Shown: positions 33,799-42,988 of the stretch, piece by piece
How positions within the stretch are numbered: the first letter of the stretch is position 1
Layout of the letters: every line of letters begins with the position of its first letter
Origin: Streptomyces sp. NBC_01549
GTDB taxonomy: Bacteria; Actinomycetota; Actinomycetes; Streptomycetales; Streptomycetaceae
Direction of reading: 5' to 3'
NCBI RefSeq assembly: GCF_026339955.1
Contig: NZ_JAPEPW010000001.1
Coordinates: 7,399,001-7,463,000, forward strand
Length of the DNA stretch: 64,000 nucleotides
The notes under the pieces: generated by a model
Databases searched by the model: none
The model's input: the letters and a program-made list of their open reading frames with translations, nothing else
Told to the model about the DNA's origin: nothing
Program-made: the position numbers and the translations under genes

Positions 33799-35206
33799 GG
33801 TCGCGAGGCCGGTCCGTATGCAGCGCGTGGCGATCGTCGCGCCGCAGGCGACCCTTCGCGACACGCTGGTCCGCATCGCCGAGGCGGGCAATGTCGAGAT
33901 CGATTGGCTCGACGACCCTACGCACGCGGCACCGGGGCCGGCCGCCCGCCGCCTTGAGCGACTGCGCACCCAGTCGGTCGACGCCGTTCTGTGCGCGACC
34001 CCGCCGGACCTCGACGCTCTCGAACAGACCGGTCGTGCCGACCTGCTGGTGGGCGAGGCACAGCTGGAGGAACGGATCGCCGGCGCGGTCCGACGCGGGA
34101 CCGTGGCCGCGCTCGCAGGCTGGTGTCCCGCCGCCGACGTGCACCCCACAGCCGCACGGCTCAGCGACATCGGCGGCGTCCTGGTGCCGCTGCCGACCCC
34201 CGGCGGCACCGACCCTCCGACGCTGCTGCGCGTCACCGGCCCGCTGCGTCGCTCCTTCACCCCGCTGGTGCGCACCTACGGGACCGTGGCCTACGCGGAC
34301 GTCGATCCGACCCTGCCCGCGGGGATCGTCTACGTAGTGATGTTCGGCGTGATGTTCGGCGACGCGGGGCACGGGGCGCTGTTGCTCCTCGCCGCCCTGC
34401 TGCTGTACCTCGGCCGACCCCGCCGGCTGGCGCCGCTGCGGCGGCTGTGGCCGTTCGTGGCCGGAGCCGGGCTGGCCAGCACGCTGGCGGGCATCGCCTA
34501 CGGGGAGTTCTTCGGTCCCACCGGTGTCCTGCCGGTGCTGTGGCTGAACCCACTGGACCAGCCGATGCGGCTGCTTGTCGCCGCGGTCGCGCTCGGCGCC
34601 GTGCTCCTGGCGCTGGCGTATGGAATGGGGACCGTGAACCGCTGGCGGGAGGGGGGCCCCGCGCACGCCCTGTGTGCGGCGTCGGGCATTGCCGGTGCCG
34701 CGCTCTTCATCGGTCTCGCCGTGCTGCTCGCCGGTGCCTACCTGGGTCGCGCCGCCTACGCGGTGGGGGGCGCCGTGCTCGCGCTCATCGGTCTTGCGCT
34801 GGCGGGTTCCGGGCTGTTCACGGCTTCCGCGGGCGGGTTCGGCGGGGCCGTGCAGACCGGCGTCCAGCTTTTCGACGTCGTCGTGCGTATCGGCTCGAAC
34901 GTGGTCTCCTTCGCACGGCTGGCGGCCTTCGGACTCACCCACGCCGCGCTGGGCGAGATCGTGTGGCACGGCACGACGGAGCTGGCCGGCAGGGGACCCG
35001 TGGCACTGCTCCTGGCCGTGTTCGTCTTCACCGTCGGCAACGTCCTCGCCTTCGCGCTGGAGGCACTGGTGGCCGGGGTGCAGGCGCTACGGCTGGAGTT
35101 CTACGAACTGTTCTCGCGGGTCTTCGAGACCCAGGGCCGCCCGTTCCGTCCCTGGCAGGTTCCCGTACAGCAGACACCCGTACAGCACACGGAGGTGGCG
35201 TCGTGA
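33785..35206 (+). CDS. atpI: A/V-type ATPase subunit I (a subunit)
   Basis: The 473-residue protein has a short N-terminal soluble part (about 1-165) and about seven membrane helices. FGVMFGDAGHGALLLL is the family's first-helix signature. VSFARLAAFGLTHAAL carries Arg378, equivalent to the essential arginine of yeast Vph1. Most bacterial I subunits are about 600-700 residues, so the cytoplasmic arm is shortened. Its role is the ion half-channels next to the rotor ring. The ATG at 33785 follows GGAGG. Confidence 0.88.
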   Translation: MPRPEVARPVRMQRVAIVAPQATLRDTLVRIAEAGNVEIDWLDDPTHAAPGPAARRLERLRTQSVDAVLCATPPDLDALEQTGRADLLVGEAQLEERIAGAVRRGTVAALAGWCPAADVHPTAARLSDIGGVLVPLPTPGGTDPPTLLRVTGPLRRSFTPLVRTYGTVAYADVDPTLPAGIVYVVMFGVMFGDAGHGALLLLAALLLYLGRPRRLAPLRRLWPFVAGAGLASTLAGIAYGEFFGPTGVLPVLWLNPLDQPMRLLVAAVALGAVLLALAYGMGTVNRWREGGPAHALCAASGIAGAALFIGLAVLLAGAYLGRAAYAVGGAVLALIGLALAGSGLFTASAGGFGGAVQTGVQLFDVVVRIGSNVVSFARLAAFGLTHAALGEIVWHGTTELAGRGPVALLLAVFVFTVGNVLAFALEALVAGVQALRLEFYELFSRVFETQGRPFRPWQVPVQQTPVQHTEVAS

Positions 35207-35625
35207 TCGCCTGGCTCATCGTCCTGCCCGTCGTCGCGGCGGCCTTCCTCGGCACCCGCCTGCTGCTGCGGCGGCGCGGCCGGGCCGCCGTCCGGCTGAT
35301 CGTCGCCGCCGACGCGGCCCTGCTCGTCGGCGCACTGGCTCTGCTGACCGTGGCCCTGAGCGACGCCCCCGCGCAGGCATCGGGCAGCCAGGCCGCCGCC
35401 CAGGCCTCGGGTTCCGGCTCGGCGGCTCTGATCGGGGCCGCGATCGCGGTGGCCGGGGCGTCGATCGGCGCGGCCATCGCGGTCGCCTACACCGGAGCCG
35501 CCGCGCTGGCGGCACTGAGCGAACGGCCCGAGCTGTTCGGACGGGCGATGGTCATCGTCGGACTCGCGGAGGGCATCGCCATCTACGGCCTCGTCGTCGC
35601 GATCATCCTCATAGGGAAGGCGTGA
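35203..35625 (+). CDS. atpK: A/V-type ATPase proteolipid subunit K (c ring)
   Basis: The 140-residue protein has two N-terminal hydrophobic stretches (about 1-20 and 32-51), a Gly/Ala/Ser linker, then the c-ring hairpin (about 73-98 and 111-138). Glu123 in GLAEGIAIYGLV is the expected ion-carrying residue. Only one Glu lies in the hairpin, as for single-hairpin c subunits. The Gln/Thr residues typical of sodium-binding rings are not obvious, which favours protons, but this is not decisive. The GTG overlaps the atpI stop codon. Confidence 0.85.
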   Translation: MIAWLIVLPVVAAAFLGTRLLLRRRGRAAVRLIVAADAALLVGALALLTVALSDAPAQASGSQAAAQASGSGSAALIGAAIAVAGASIGAAIAVAYTGAAALAALSERPELFGRAMVIVGLAEGIAIYGLVVAIILIGKA

Positions 35626-35849
35626 CCGTGGGACGCGTGGCAGCCATCGGAGAACGGACCCGGGTGGCGGGACTGGTGCTGGCGGGTGTGACCGTGCTGG
35701 TCGCCGAGGAACCGGAGTCCGTACGCCGGGCATGGCAGGACCTGCCGCCGGATGTCGCCCTGGTGATCGTCACCCCGGCCGCCGCCGACACTCTGGGCCC
35801 CGCCCTGCTGGACGGCGCCCGACCGCTCACAGCGGTGCTGCCGGTATGA
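35622..35849 (+). CDS. atpF: A/V-type ATPase subunit F
   Basis: The 75-residue protein begins VGRVAAIGERTRVAGLVLAGV, close to the standard opening of subunit F, and has DVALVIVTPAAADTL later. It is shorter than most F subunits (about 100 residues). F sits in the central stalk and influences ATP hydrolysis. Start and stop overlap both neighbours (GTGA, ATGA). Confidence 0.75.
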   Translation: MTVGRVAAIGERTRVAGLVLAGVTVLVAEEPESVRRAWQDLPPDVALVIVTPAAADTLGPALLDGARPLTAVLPV

Positions 35850-36370
35850 GGCCCCCGGCCAACGCCGCGGCGTCCGCCCTCGAACCGGTGCGGGAGCGGC
35901 TGCTGCACTCGGCCCGCGTGGACGCAGCGGAACTGCTCGCCCGCACGGACCGGGAGACCGAAGCACTGCTGGAGGGCGCCAGGGCCCAGGCCGCCACGAT
36001 CCTTGAGGACGCCCGCCGACAGGGCGAGGCCGACGCGGCTCAAGGCCGTGCCGCGGAGCTCACCCGGGTCCGCAGGACCATCCGAGCCCGCGAACTCGAC
36101 ATCCGGCGGCAGGCCTACGAGGAGCTGGGCCGCAGCACCGCGGAACGGGTCGGGGGACTGCGGCACAGGCCCGACTACCCGGCCATGCGCAACCGCCTGG
36201 CCCGACGTGCCCGACAGCTCCTCGGACCGGACTGCGAGGTCGCCGAGCACCCCTCGGGAGGCATCGTGGCCCGGGCGTCGGGCCGCCGGGCCGACTGCAC
36301 CCTGGATGCCCTGGCCGTCCGTGCGCTGGACCGGCTCGGCGCGGAGACGGAGACACTGTGGGCACCGTGA
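35846..36370 (+). CDS. atpE: A/V-type ATPase subunit E (peripheral stalk)
   Basis: The 174-residue protein has a charged N-terminal helix (about 8-95, for example ARVDAAELLARTDRETEALLEGARAQAA) and a compact C-terminal part. This matches subunit E, which pairs with G/H in the outer stalk. The ATG overlaps the subunit F stop codon. Confidence 0.78.
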   Translation: MRPPANAAASALEPVRERLLHSARVDAAELLARTDRETEALLEGARAQAATILEDARRQGEADAAQGRAAELTRVRRTIRARELDIRRQAYEELGRSTAERVGGLRHRPDYPAMRNRLARRARQLLGPDCEVAEHPSGGIVARASGRRADCTLDALAVRALDRLGAETETLWAP

Positions 36371-38190
36371 AGGGCGCAACCGACGCGGCCACCGTCACCC
36401 CCGGCAGCGGCCGGGAGCGCCCCTGCCGCGTCCTGCGGGTGGCCGGCCCCCTGGTCGAAATGGAGTACGCGGTCGGTACCGCCATGTACGACGTCGTCTC
36501 CCTCGGCGAAGCCGGGCTGCCCGGCGAGGTGGTGGCGATCGAAGGGGACGTGGTCACGGTCCAGGCGTACGAGTACACCGGTGGCCTGGCCCCCGGGCAC
36601 AGCGCTCGGCCCCGGGGCATGCCGCTGGCCGCCCGCCTCGGCCCCGGTCTGCTCGGCGGGATCTTCGACGGTCTGCTGCGCCCGCTTTCCGGCAGCGGCG
36701 ACTGGCTCCTCCCCGGTGCCGGCGCGACCGGGGACGGAGGGCGCCGATGGCGGTTCACTCCCCGGGTGGCCGTAGGGGAACAGGTGTCGCAGGGCGAGAC
36801 CCTGGGCGAGATCCGGGGAACCGGGCCGGTGCCCTTGCGGATTCTGGTACCGCCCAGTGTCGGCGGCGCGGTGGAGGGGATCGCCCCCGAGGACGTGCTT
36901 CCCGAGGACGCGGTCGTGGCCGTCGTCGGAGGCACCGAGGTGCGGATGGCCGAGGACTGGCCCATCCGCCGTCCGCGCCCGGTTCGTGAACGTCTGGGTG
37001 CAGAGCAGCCGCTGAACACCGGCCAGCGCGCGATCGACCTGCTGTTTCCCGTGGCCCGGGGCAGTACCGCCGCCGTGCCCGGTGGCTTCGGAACCGGCAA
37101 GACGCTGCTGCTGCAGCAGATCGCCAAATGGTGCGACGCCGACGTCATCGTCTACATCGGCTGCGGAGAGCGCGGCAACGAGATGGCCGACGTCATCACC
37201 GAACTGGCCGCGCTCGGGGATCCACGGACCGGGGGCCGACTCGCCGATCGCACGGTGACCATAGCCAACACCTCGAACATGCCGATGATGGCCCGCGAGG
37301 CGAGCATCTACACGGGCGCCACGGTCGCCGAGTACTTCCGCGACATGGGACTCGACGTCGTGGTCATCGCCGACTCGACCTCCCGCTGGGCCGAGGCACT
37401 GCGCGAGTTCGCCTCTCGCACCGGCGCGCTGCCCGCGGAAGAGGGGTATCCGGCGGGCCTGGCCTCGGCGATCGCCGCCTTCTACGAACGGGCCGGCGCG
37501 GTGACGACGCTCGGTGGCGCCCGAGGTTCAGTGACCGTGATCGGCGCGGTCTCCCCGCCCGGCGGCGACATGACCGAACCGGTCACCGCCCACACCGAAC
37601 GGTTCGTACGCTGCTTGTGGACCCTCGACCGTGAACTCGCCTACGCCCGCCATTACCCGGCGGTGTCCTGGGCGGGATCCTTCTCGCGCGACGCGCAGAT
37701 CCTCGCCCCGGGCCACACGGCGGCCGGCGACGCCGACTGGTCCTCCCGGCGTGCCAGGGCCGCCGGTCTGCTGGCCGAGGCCGACCGGCTGGCCGACCTC
37801 GTCGACCTGATCGGCATCACCGCGCTTCCCGACCAGGAGCGGGTCAGCGTGCTCGCAGGACGGCTGATGCGTGAGGGCGTCCTCCAACAGAGCGCGCTGT
37901 CCGCCCAGGACTCCTACTGCGGTGCGGACAAGAGCGCGGCGCTCGTCGAGGCGGTGCTCGCGGTCGTCGACCGGTGCCGAGAGCTCGTCGACGCCGGCGT
38001 GCCCGCCGCGGTCGTGGAGGAGGTGGACTTCGGACCGCTGCTGCGCGCCCGCGAGGACGCCGGACCGAACGACGCCGCGGTCGTGGCGACTCGACGGAAG
38101 GCCATGCTCGCCACGCTCACCGGGCTCACCGCGCTTCACGGGACGGCGACGGACGGGGAGGAAGACGGGGCGGAAGGGGAGAGGGCGTGA
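36358..38190 (+). CDS. atpA: A/V-type ATPase catalytic subunit A
   Basis: The 610-residue protein has the normal length for subunit A. Walker A is GGFGTGKT (residues 242-249; GPFGSGKT is more usual), with CGERGNEMADV and a Walker B region VVVIADSTSRWAEALREF. The roughly 90-residue insertion typical of A subunits is present (about 115-205). It hydrolyses or makes ATP in alternation with subunit B. The GTG at 36358 follows GGAG. Another GTG at 36367, overlapping the atpE stop, is possible. Confidence 0.95.
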   Translation: MGTVKGATDAATVTPGSGRERPCRVLRVAGPLVEMEYAVGTAMYDVVSLGEAGLPGEVVAIEGDVVTVQAYEYTGGLAPGHSARPRGMPLAARLGPGLLGGIFDGLLRPLSGSGDWLLPGAGATGDGGRRWRFTPRVAVGEQVSQGETLGEIRGTGPVPLRILVPPSVGGAVEGIAPEDVLPEDAVVAVVGGTEVRMAEDWPIRRPRPVRERLGAEQPLNTGQRAIDLLFPVARGSTAAVPGGFGTGKTLLLQQIAKWCDADVIVYIGCGERGNEMADVITELAALGDPRTGGRLADRTVTIANTSNMPMMAREASIYTGATVAEYFRDMGLDVVVIADSTSRWAEALREFASRTGALPAEEGYPAGLASAIAAFYERAGAVTTLGGARGSVTVIGAVSPPGGDMTEPVTAHTERFVRCLWTLDRELAYARHYPAVSWAGSFSRDAQILAPGHTAAGDADWSSRRARAAGLLAEADRLADLVDLIGITALPDQERVSVLAGRLMREGVLQQSALSAQDSYCGADKSAALVEAVLAVVDRCRELVDAGVPAAVVEEVDFGPLLRAREDAGPNDAAVVATRRKAMLATLTGLTALHGTATDGEEDGAEGERA

Positions 38191-39569
38191 CCGGCTGGAG
38201 CGAGGTCGAATACACGGCGATCCGCGAACTGCGCGGCCCGCTCGCCGTCGTCGACGGGGTGACCGGGGTCGGTTGGGACGAGTTCGTCCGGATCACGCTC
38301 GACTCCGGGGAGCAGCGGCACGGCCTCGTGCTGGAGGTGGACCGCGGACTCGCCGTGGTGCAGGTCCTGGAGGACACCGCGGGCATGGATCCGGCGCGGG
38401 TCAGGATGGCCTTCGCCGGAGGGCCGCTGCGCATCCCGGTCGGTTCCGGCTGGCTGGGCCGGGTCTGCAACGGCCGCGGTGAACCGATCGACGGCGGGCC
38501 ACCGGTCTTCGGATCCGCCACCGCGGCAGCGGGCGGCAGTCCGATCAACCCGGTGCGGCGTGAACCGCCCGCGGACCCGGTGCTCACGGGCGTCGGAGCC
38601 GTGGACGCGCTCACCACCCTCGTACGAGGCCAGAAGCTGCCGGTGTTCTCCGTCGCGGGCCTGCCGCACCTGGAACTGGCCGCGCAGATCGCGGCCCAGT
38701 CCACAGCGGCCGGAGAGGCCTTCAGCGTCGTCTTCGCCGGAATGGGACTCACCCACGCGGACGCGTCCTTCGTCCGCGACGCCCTGGAGGAGCGGTCCGC
38801 CGCCGGAGAACTGGTGCTGCTGCTCAACACCGCCGACGACCCGGTCATCGAACGGATCCTCACCCCCAGGATCGCGCTGACCGTCGCGGAACACCTCGCC
38901 TTCGACTCGGGCAGACACGTGCTCGTAGTCATGACCGACATGACCAGCTACGCCGAGGCACTGCGCGAAGTCTCCGCGGCGCGCGGCGAGATCCCCGCCC
39001 GCCGCGCCTACCCCGGCTATCTCTACAGCGACCTCGCCTCCCTCTACGAGCGCTGCGGACGCATCCGCGGCCGACCCGGCTCCGTCACCGTCCTCCCGGT
39101 GCTCACCATGCCCGCCGGTGACATCACTCATCCGGTCCCCGATCTCACCGGTTACATCACGGAGGGGCAGATCGTGCTGTCCCGCGAGACGCACGCTCAG
39201 GGCGTCTATCCGCCGGTGGACGCCCTGTCCTCGCTCTCCCGCCTGATGCGCAAGGGCGCCGGTCCCGGCCGTACCCGGCCCGACCACCTCGACGTCGCCG
39301 CGCAGATGCTCGCCGCCCTCGCCCGCGCCCGGCAGGTACGCGAGCTCGCCGATCTGGTCGGGCAGACCGCGTTGAGCCCGGCCGACCGCCGGTACCTCGA
39401 CTTCGACGAGGCCTTCCTGAGGCGCTTCGTGGACCAGCGGCGCGACGAACTGCGCACCCTCGACGAGACGTTGGAAAGCGCCTGGCGGGTGCTGCTCACC
39501 CTGCCCCGAGGTCAGCTCGCCATGCTGCCGTCCGCACTGTTGGACGCGCACGGCGCGGAGCGGGGGTGA
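38187..39569 (+). CDS. atpB: A/V-type ATPase regulatory subunit B
   Basis: The 460-residue protein has the subunit B signature GLPHLELAAQIAAQS in place of a Walker A loop, plus FAGMGLTHADASF, RILTPRIALTVAEHLAF and DMTSYAEALREVSAARGEIPARR. As in other B subunits, it should bind nucleotide without being the main catalyst. The start overlaps the atpA stop codon (GTGA). Confidence 0.94.
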   Translation: MTGWSEVEYTAIRELRGPLAVVDGVTGVGWDEFVRITLDSGEQRHGLVLEVDRGLAVVQVLEDTAGMDPARVRMAFAGGPLRIPVGSGWLGRVCNGRGEPIDGGPPVFGSATAAAGGSPINPVRREPPADPVLTGVGAVDALTTLVRGQKLPVFSVAGLPHLELAAQIAAQSTAAGEAFSVVFAGMGLTHADASFVRDALEERSAAGELVLLLNTADDPVIERILTPRIALTVAEHLAFDSGRHVLVVMTDMTSYAEALREVSAARGEIPARRAYPGYLYSDLASLYERCGRIRGRPGSVTVLPVLTMPAGDITHPVPDLTGYITEGQIVLSRETHAQGVYPPVDALSSLSRLMRKGAGPGRTRPDHLDVAAQMLAALARARQVRELADLVGQTALSPADRRYLDFDEAFLRRFVDQRRDELRTLDETLESAWRVLLTLPRGQLAMLPSALLDAHGAERG

Positions 39570-40246
39570 ACGCGGTGGCCACCATCCGTAGTCGGCCCGG
39601 GCGTGCCGGGCGGCAGCACCTGCTGCACCGTCTGGCGGTCGCCGCGCGCGGAGCCGATCTCCTGGAGAAGAAGCTCCGCATCCTGCGCACGGAACACCAG
39701 CGTCTCCTGCAGGCCGAGGAGGCTTGCTCCACCGCCTGGCGGGAGCGGCTGAGGGAGGCCGAGACCTGGCTGTCGCGCGGGCTCGTCCTGAGTGGGGAGC
39801 ACGCCCTGTACTCGGCGGCGGCCGGTCTCGCTCCGGCGGACGTCACCGTCGGCTGGACCGCGTCCATGGGGGTGCGCCGCCCCTCGGGGGTCTCGTGCAC
39901 GGTCCCCGCACGCGCGCCGAGCGCCGCCACACCGGGCAACACCGCCCTGGTCCACGCCGAGGCCGCCTACCAGCAGGCGGTGCGGGCCGCCGCCGACCAT
40001 GCCTGCGCCCGTACCGCCGCCCGCATCGTCGGCGCGGAGGTGACGAGCACGAGCAGGCGGGTCCGCGCGCTCCGGCGCCACTGGATCCCGCGCCTGCAGG
40101 AAGCACTCGCCCACGCGGCCTTCGCTCTGGAACAGAGCGAGCACGAGGACTCGGTCCGGCGGCGGTGGGCCGCTCAGGTCCTGAAAGAGGTGGAACGGCC
40201 GGCCGAGCGGGACGGGCCGTCCGCAGACCGGAGTGCCCGGCGCTGA
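39566..40246 (+). CDS. atpD: A/V-type ATPase subunit D (central stalk)
   Basis: The 226-residue protein has the N-terminal helix GRQHLLHRLAVAARGADLLEKKLRILR and C-terminal VRALRRHWIPRLQEALAHAAFALEQSE, matching subunit D, the rotor shaft. It is the last gene of the operon. Nine genes (stalk, C, I, K, F, E, A, B, D) all overlap their neighbours by 4-19 bases, indicating one tightly coupled transcript. A weak hairpin follows at 40260-40288. Confidence 0.88.
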   Translation: MNAVATIRSRPGRAGRQHLLHRLAVAARGADLLEKKLRILRTEHQRLLQAEEACSTAWRERLREAETWLSRGLVLSGEHALYSAAAGLAPADVTVGWTASMGVRRPSGVSCTVPARAPSAATPGNTALVHAEAAYQQAVRAAADHACARTAARIVGAEVTSTSRRVRALRRHWIPRLQEALAHAAFALEQSEHEDSVRRRWAAQVLKEVERPAERDGPSADRSARR

Positions 40247-40259
40247 ACGCCGCGTGCCT

Positions 40260-40288
40260 CGTCCATGCCATGGAGCGTGTCATGGACG
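40260..40288. terminator. Weak hairpin between convergent genes
   Basis: An eight-base stem (CGTCCATG with CATGGACG) and a 13-base loop lie between the atpD and nitroreductase stop codons. It could serve both directions but is weaker than the other terminators here. Confidence 0.35.
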
Positions 40289-40302
40289 TCGAGTGCCACC
40301 TT

Positions 40303-41295
40303 TCAGGGCTCGATGTCGAGTACCTCCGGTACTGGGCGGCGTGGTGTGCCGGGGCCCTTGGGCCCGTAGCCGAGGCGAAGCACCATCTGCACATGGGCGG
40401 TGCTCGACAGCGGGTCCCGCAGTGGCCAGCGCAGGTCCGGCCACTCCAGGGCCTGAGTGACGAACGAGCTGGACAGGCCTTCGATGGTGGCCAGCAGCAG
40501 CACGTGCTCCATGGCCTGACCGGCGCGCAGCCAGTCCTCCGGGCGGTCGCGAGATGTGCCGAGGAGGGCGAGTTGAGGGGAGCGTTCGAAAGTTGTCGCG
40601 GTGCGGCCCGACACTGATCTGGTACCAGCGAAGTCGCGCACCGGAGCCTTGCCGCCGTGCTTGCGCGGCCCGAACGCGTACTCCGGGACCCCGTCAGGGG
40701 CCGACATCACCGACGGGGAGCCGATACGGGTCCAGGCGGCCAGGTCCTCGTCGCTGCCCCGGTCGGTCCGATTGCGTGCCTCGGCCTCCTCGACGAGTTC
40801 CAGCACCTCCTGTAGATGCCATGCGGTGGCGAAGGACAGTGACGCCCCCTCCAGATGGGCGGCGTCGCCGAGCGCCGTCCGCACGGACTCGGGTATCTCC
40901 GTCTCCTCGAACGGGAAACGACTGCTGTGCCGCCGGTGAATCGCCGGATACAGCGTGGCGAGGTCGCTCTCGCCGCTTCCGAACCCGGTCAGTTGCACGG
41001 TCGCGAGCAGAGCGGGGTCGGCGAGGTCGGGCAGCAGCCGCGTCACCGGGTACCAGCCTCCGTGGGCAACCGCGGCCCGCAGGTTGAGCAGGGCGGCGCC
41101 GCAGCCGAGGTGGAGGGCACGGGTGTCGGGGTCGGCGTGGGGCATGGCTCGGCCGAGATCGGCGCGCACATGGAACGTTCGGCTGCCCTGGAAGTATCGG
41201 AAGCGCCACGGCTGCGCGTTGTGCATCGACGGCGCGGCCGTGGCGTCGTGGACCAGGGTCGCCACATGCTCCGGGGAGAGTGCTCGTTGGCTCAC
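40303..41295 (-). CDS. Acg-family nitroreductase-like protein
   Basis: The 330-residue protein begins with the Acg pattern (DATAAPSMHNAQPWRFR, residues about 17-33) and has RRHSSRFPFEETEIPE and LLLATIEGLSSSFVTQALEWP. It resembles M. tuberculosis Acg (Rv2032) and Rv3131, DosR-regulon proteins with a nitroreductase fold, an FMN site and little nitroreductase activity. The GTG at 41295 follows GGAGG. It is convergent with the ATPase operon. I see no close operator copy immediately upstream. Confidence 0.88.
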   Translation of the reverse strand: MSQRALSPEHVATLVHDATAAPSMHNAQPWRFRYFQGSRTFHVRADLGRAMPHADPDTRALHLGCGAALLNLRAAVAHGGWYPVTRLLPDLADPALLATVQLTGFGSGESDLATLYPAIHRRHSSRFPFEETEIPESVRTALGDAAHLEGASLSFATAWHLQEVLELVEEAEARNRTDRGSDEDLAAWTRIGSPSVMSAPDGVPEYAFGPRKHGGKAPVRDFAGTRSVSGRTATTFERSPQLALLGTSRDRPEDWLRAGQAMEHVLLLATIEGLSSSFVTQALEWPDLRWPLRDPLSSTAHVQMVLRLGYGPKGPGTPRRPVPEVLDIEP

Positions 41296-41390
41296 CGGAG
41301 CCTCCCTTCACGAGTCGGCGAACCCTTGGACGGAGCCCGCTCCTCGGTTGTCGCGGATCCTCGCGGTGGAATGCCCGCCGGGAAGCGCAG

Positions 41391-42332
41391 TCAGTGCCCG
41401 CTGTGATCGGGCGGACTGATACGACGGCCCGTGAGCTGGGTGGGCCTGATCGACACCCACAGCTCGCGTGCGCCGCCCGCCCATGGCTTGCTGTGGGCGC
41501 GACCGGCCAGCCGCCGCACCGCGTCGGGCTCGGTGACCGCCCGGGCGGGGCCGACGGCCAGCACACTCCAGCCCTGACTCATGGCCTCGTCCACATGGTC
41601 GACCTCGAAGGCGACGTCCGTTCCCACAGCCGCCGCCGGGGCTGAGTCCGGCGCGGTCCGGAAGACGATCGCGTCGTCGACGACTTCGTAGTTCACCGGA
41701 ACGACCGCCGGTCCGCCCGCAGTCGACACCGAGACCCGCCCCAGACCGTGTGTGGAGAGCCGGGCGCGACATTCCTCCGGGCTGAGGTCTCGCAGCTGGG
41801 GATCGAGGAGTGCCTGGCCCTGGCCGGGCGGGAGATCGATTCCGCCCCCGCGCAGGGCGGCGACGGAGGTACCGAGCGCGGCGGCCAGCCTGATGAGAGT
41901 CGCCAGGCTCGGGTCGGCCGACCGCTCTTCGAGGTAGGCCAGGTACTGCGGCGCCATCTTGGCGCGCCGGGCTGTCTCCGCCCGGGTCAGTCCCTGCCGC
42001 CGGCGTTCGGCAGCCACGCGGCGGCCGATGTCACCAGGGTGGGACGCCCTGTCCGGTGGTGGTGTGCCGGACAGGGCCCCCGTCTGCTGACGTGCCTCGT
42101 CCGTCCTCGGCGGGGAAACCAGGTCAGGGCTCTCTCCTGACCTGTGTTCGAGGTGATGGATGTGCGCGTCGGGCCCGGGGAACACGAGCGTCACCTCGTC
42201 CGTGTCCGACCAGTGCACGTCGTAGGGAGGGGTTCCGTCCTCGTGATGGAGCCCCACGATCTCGCCGTCGCGCCTGGTGGCGCCGGTGGCCGGGCTTTCG
42301 ACAACGATCTGATCGCCGAGGTGAGCTCGCAT
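41391..42332 (-). CDS. DUF1918, XRE-HTH and PPOX-fold fusion protein
   Basis: The 313-residue protein has three parts: an N-terminal DUF1918 segment (about 1-60; MRAHLGDQIVVESPATGATR), an XRE helix-turn-helix (about 95-155; RRVAAERRRQGLTRAETARRAKMAP) and a pyridoxamine-oxidase-like domain (about 175-300; CRARLSTHGLGRVSVS). It could be a flavin- or F420-linked DNA-binding sensor; this is inference. A shorter relative without DUF1918 is at 48307. The ATG at 42332 follows AGGAAGGGG. The operator pair at 42420-42453 is 88 bp upstream and shared with a CBS gene. Confidence 0.82.
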   Translation of the reverse strand: MRAHLGDQIVVESPATGATRRDGEIVGLHHEDGTPPYDVHWSDTDEVTLVFPGPDAHIHHLEHRSGESPDLVSPPRTDEARQQTGALSGTPPPDRASHPGDIGRRVAAERRRQGLTRAETARRAKMAPQYLAYLEERSADPSLATLIRLAAALGTSVAALRGGGIDLPPGQGQALLDPQLRDLSPEECRARLSTHGLGRVSVSTAGGPAVVPVNYEVVDDAIVFRTAPDSAPAAAVGTDVAFEVDHVDEAMSQGWSVLAVGPARAVTEPDAVRRLAGRAHSKPWAGGARELWVSIRPTQLTGRRISPPDHSGH

Positions 42333-42419
42333 GGTCGCCGCCCCTTCCTCAGAATGGTGCTGTACCCAACGTGCCACGCGCACAGCGCCGCCGCATGGCC
42401 CGGGCAGCCCGAACCAGGG

Positions 42420-42453
42420 GTGCCGAACGGACCGTTCTCCGGCCGACCGGCCC
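42420..42453. promoter_or_regulatory. Paired OsdR/DevR-type operator, divergent
   Basis: 42440-42453 reads CGGCCGACCGGCCC (one change) and 42420-42433 reads GTGCCGAACGGACC (two changes). Their centres are 20 bp apart. The near site is 27 bp before the truncated CBS gene at 42481. The far site is 88 bp before the HTH-PPOX gene on the other strand. Confidence 0.65.
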
Positions 42454-42480
42454 CTCAACAGCTCGGACGGGAGAGGCGAC

Positions 42481-42945
42481 ATGCACCACCGTACGGTCGA
42501 AGAGCTCATGACCCGGGAGGTCGTCCGGGCGCCGCGTGACATGCCGTTCAAGGAGATCGTCAGACTGTTGGCGCAGAACCATGTCACCGCCGTCCCCGTG
42601 GTCGACGAACTGGACCGCCCCATGGGTGTCGTGTCGGAGGCCGATCTGCTGCGCAAGGCCTCCACCCAGGCCGATCCCTGCGGCCGGATCCCGCTCCCGC
42701 ACCTGGAGGCGTGGGAGCGGGCCAAGGCCGAAGGGGCCAGGGCCGAGGAGCTGATGTCGGCTCCCGGGGTGTGCGCCCGTCCGGAGTGGACGGTGGTCGA
42801 GGCCGCCCGTCTCATGGCGGTCCAGAACGTCAAGCGACTGCCCGTGGTGGACGGGACGGAGGCCGTTGCGCGGACGTCCGTCACACGGGCCATCCAGCCG
42901 TCGGGCGAGAGCTTCGCCCGGTGGCAGGCGTGCCCAGGCCCTTGA
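42481..42945 (+). pseudogene. Truncated CBS protein gene
   Basis: The 154-codon frame encodes CBS1 and the first half of CBS2, closely related to the protein at 187-888, up to VKRLPVVDGTE. After that the sequence departs (AVARTSVTRAIQPSGESFARW) and the rest of CBS2 and the whole BON domain are missing. Ribosome site (GGAGAGG) and operator are intact, so it may still be transcribed. I treat it as a truncated gene; a shortened functional product cannot be excluded. Confidence 0.65.
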
Positions 42946-42988
42946 TGTCGCGCTCGGCGAGGTAGAGGCGAACCTTCCACTCCACCGT

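Noticed and set aside
35203..35625. Sodium-coupled c ring
   Set aside because: The Glu is present but the Gln/Thr ligands typical of sodium rings are not evident; I make no claim on ion type beyond a lean to protons.
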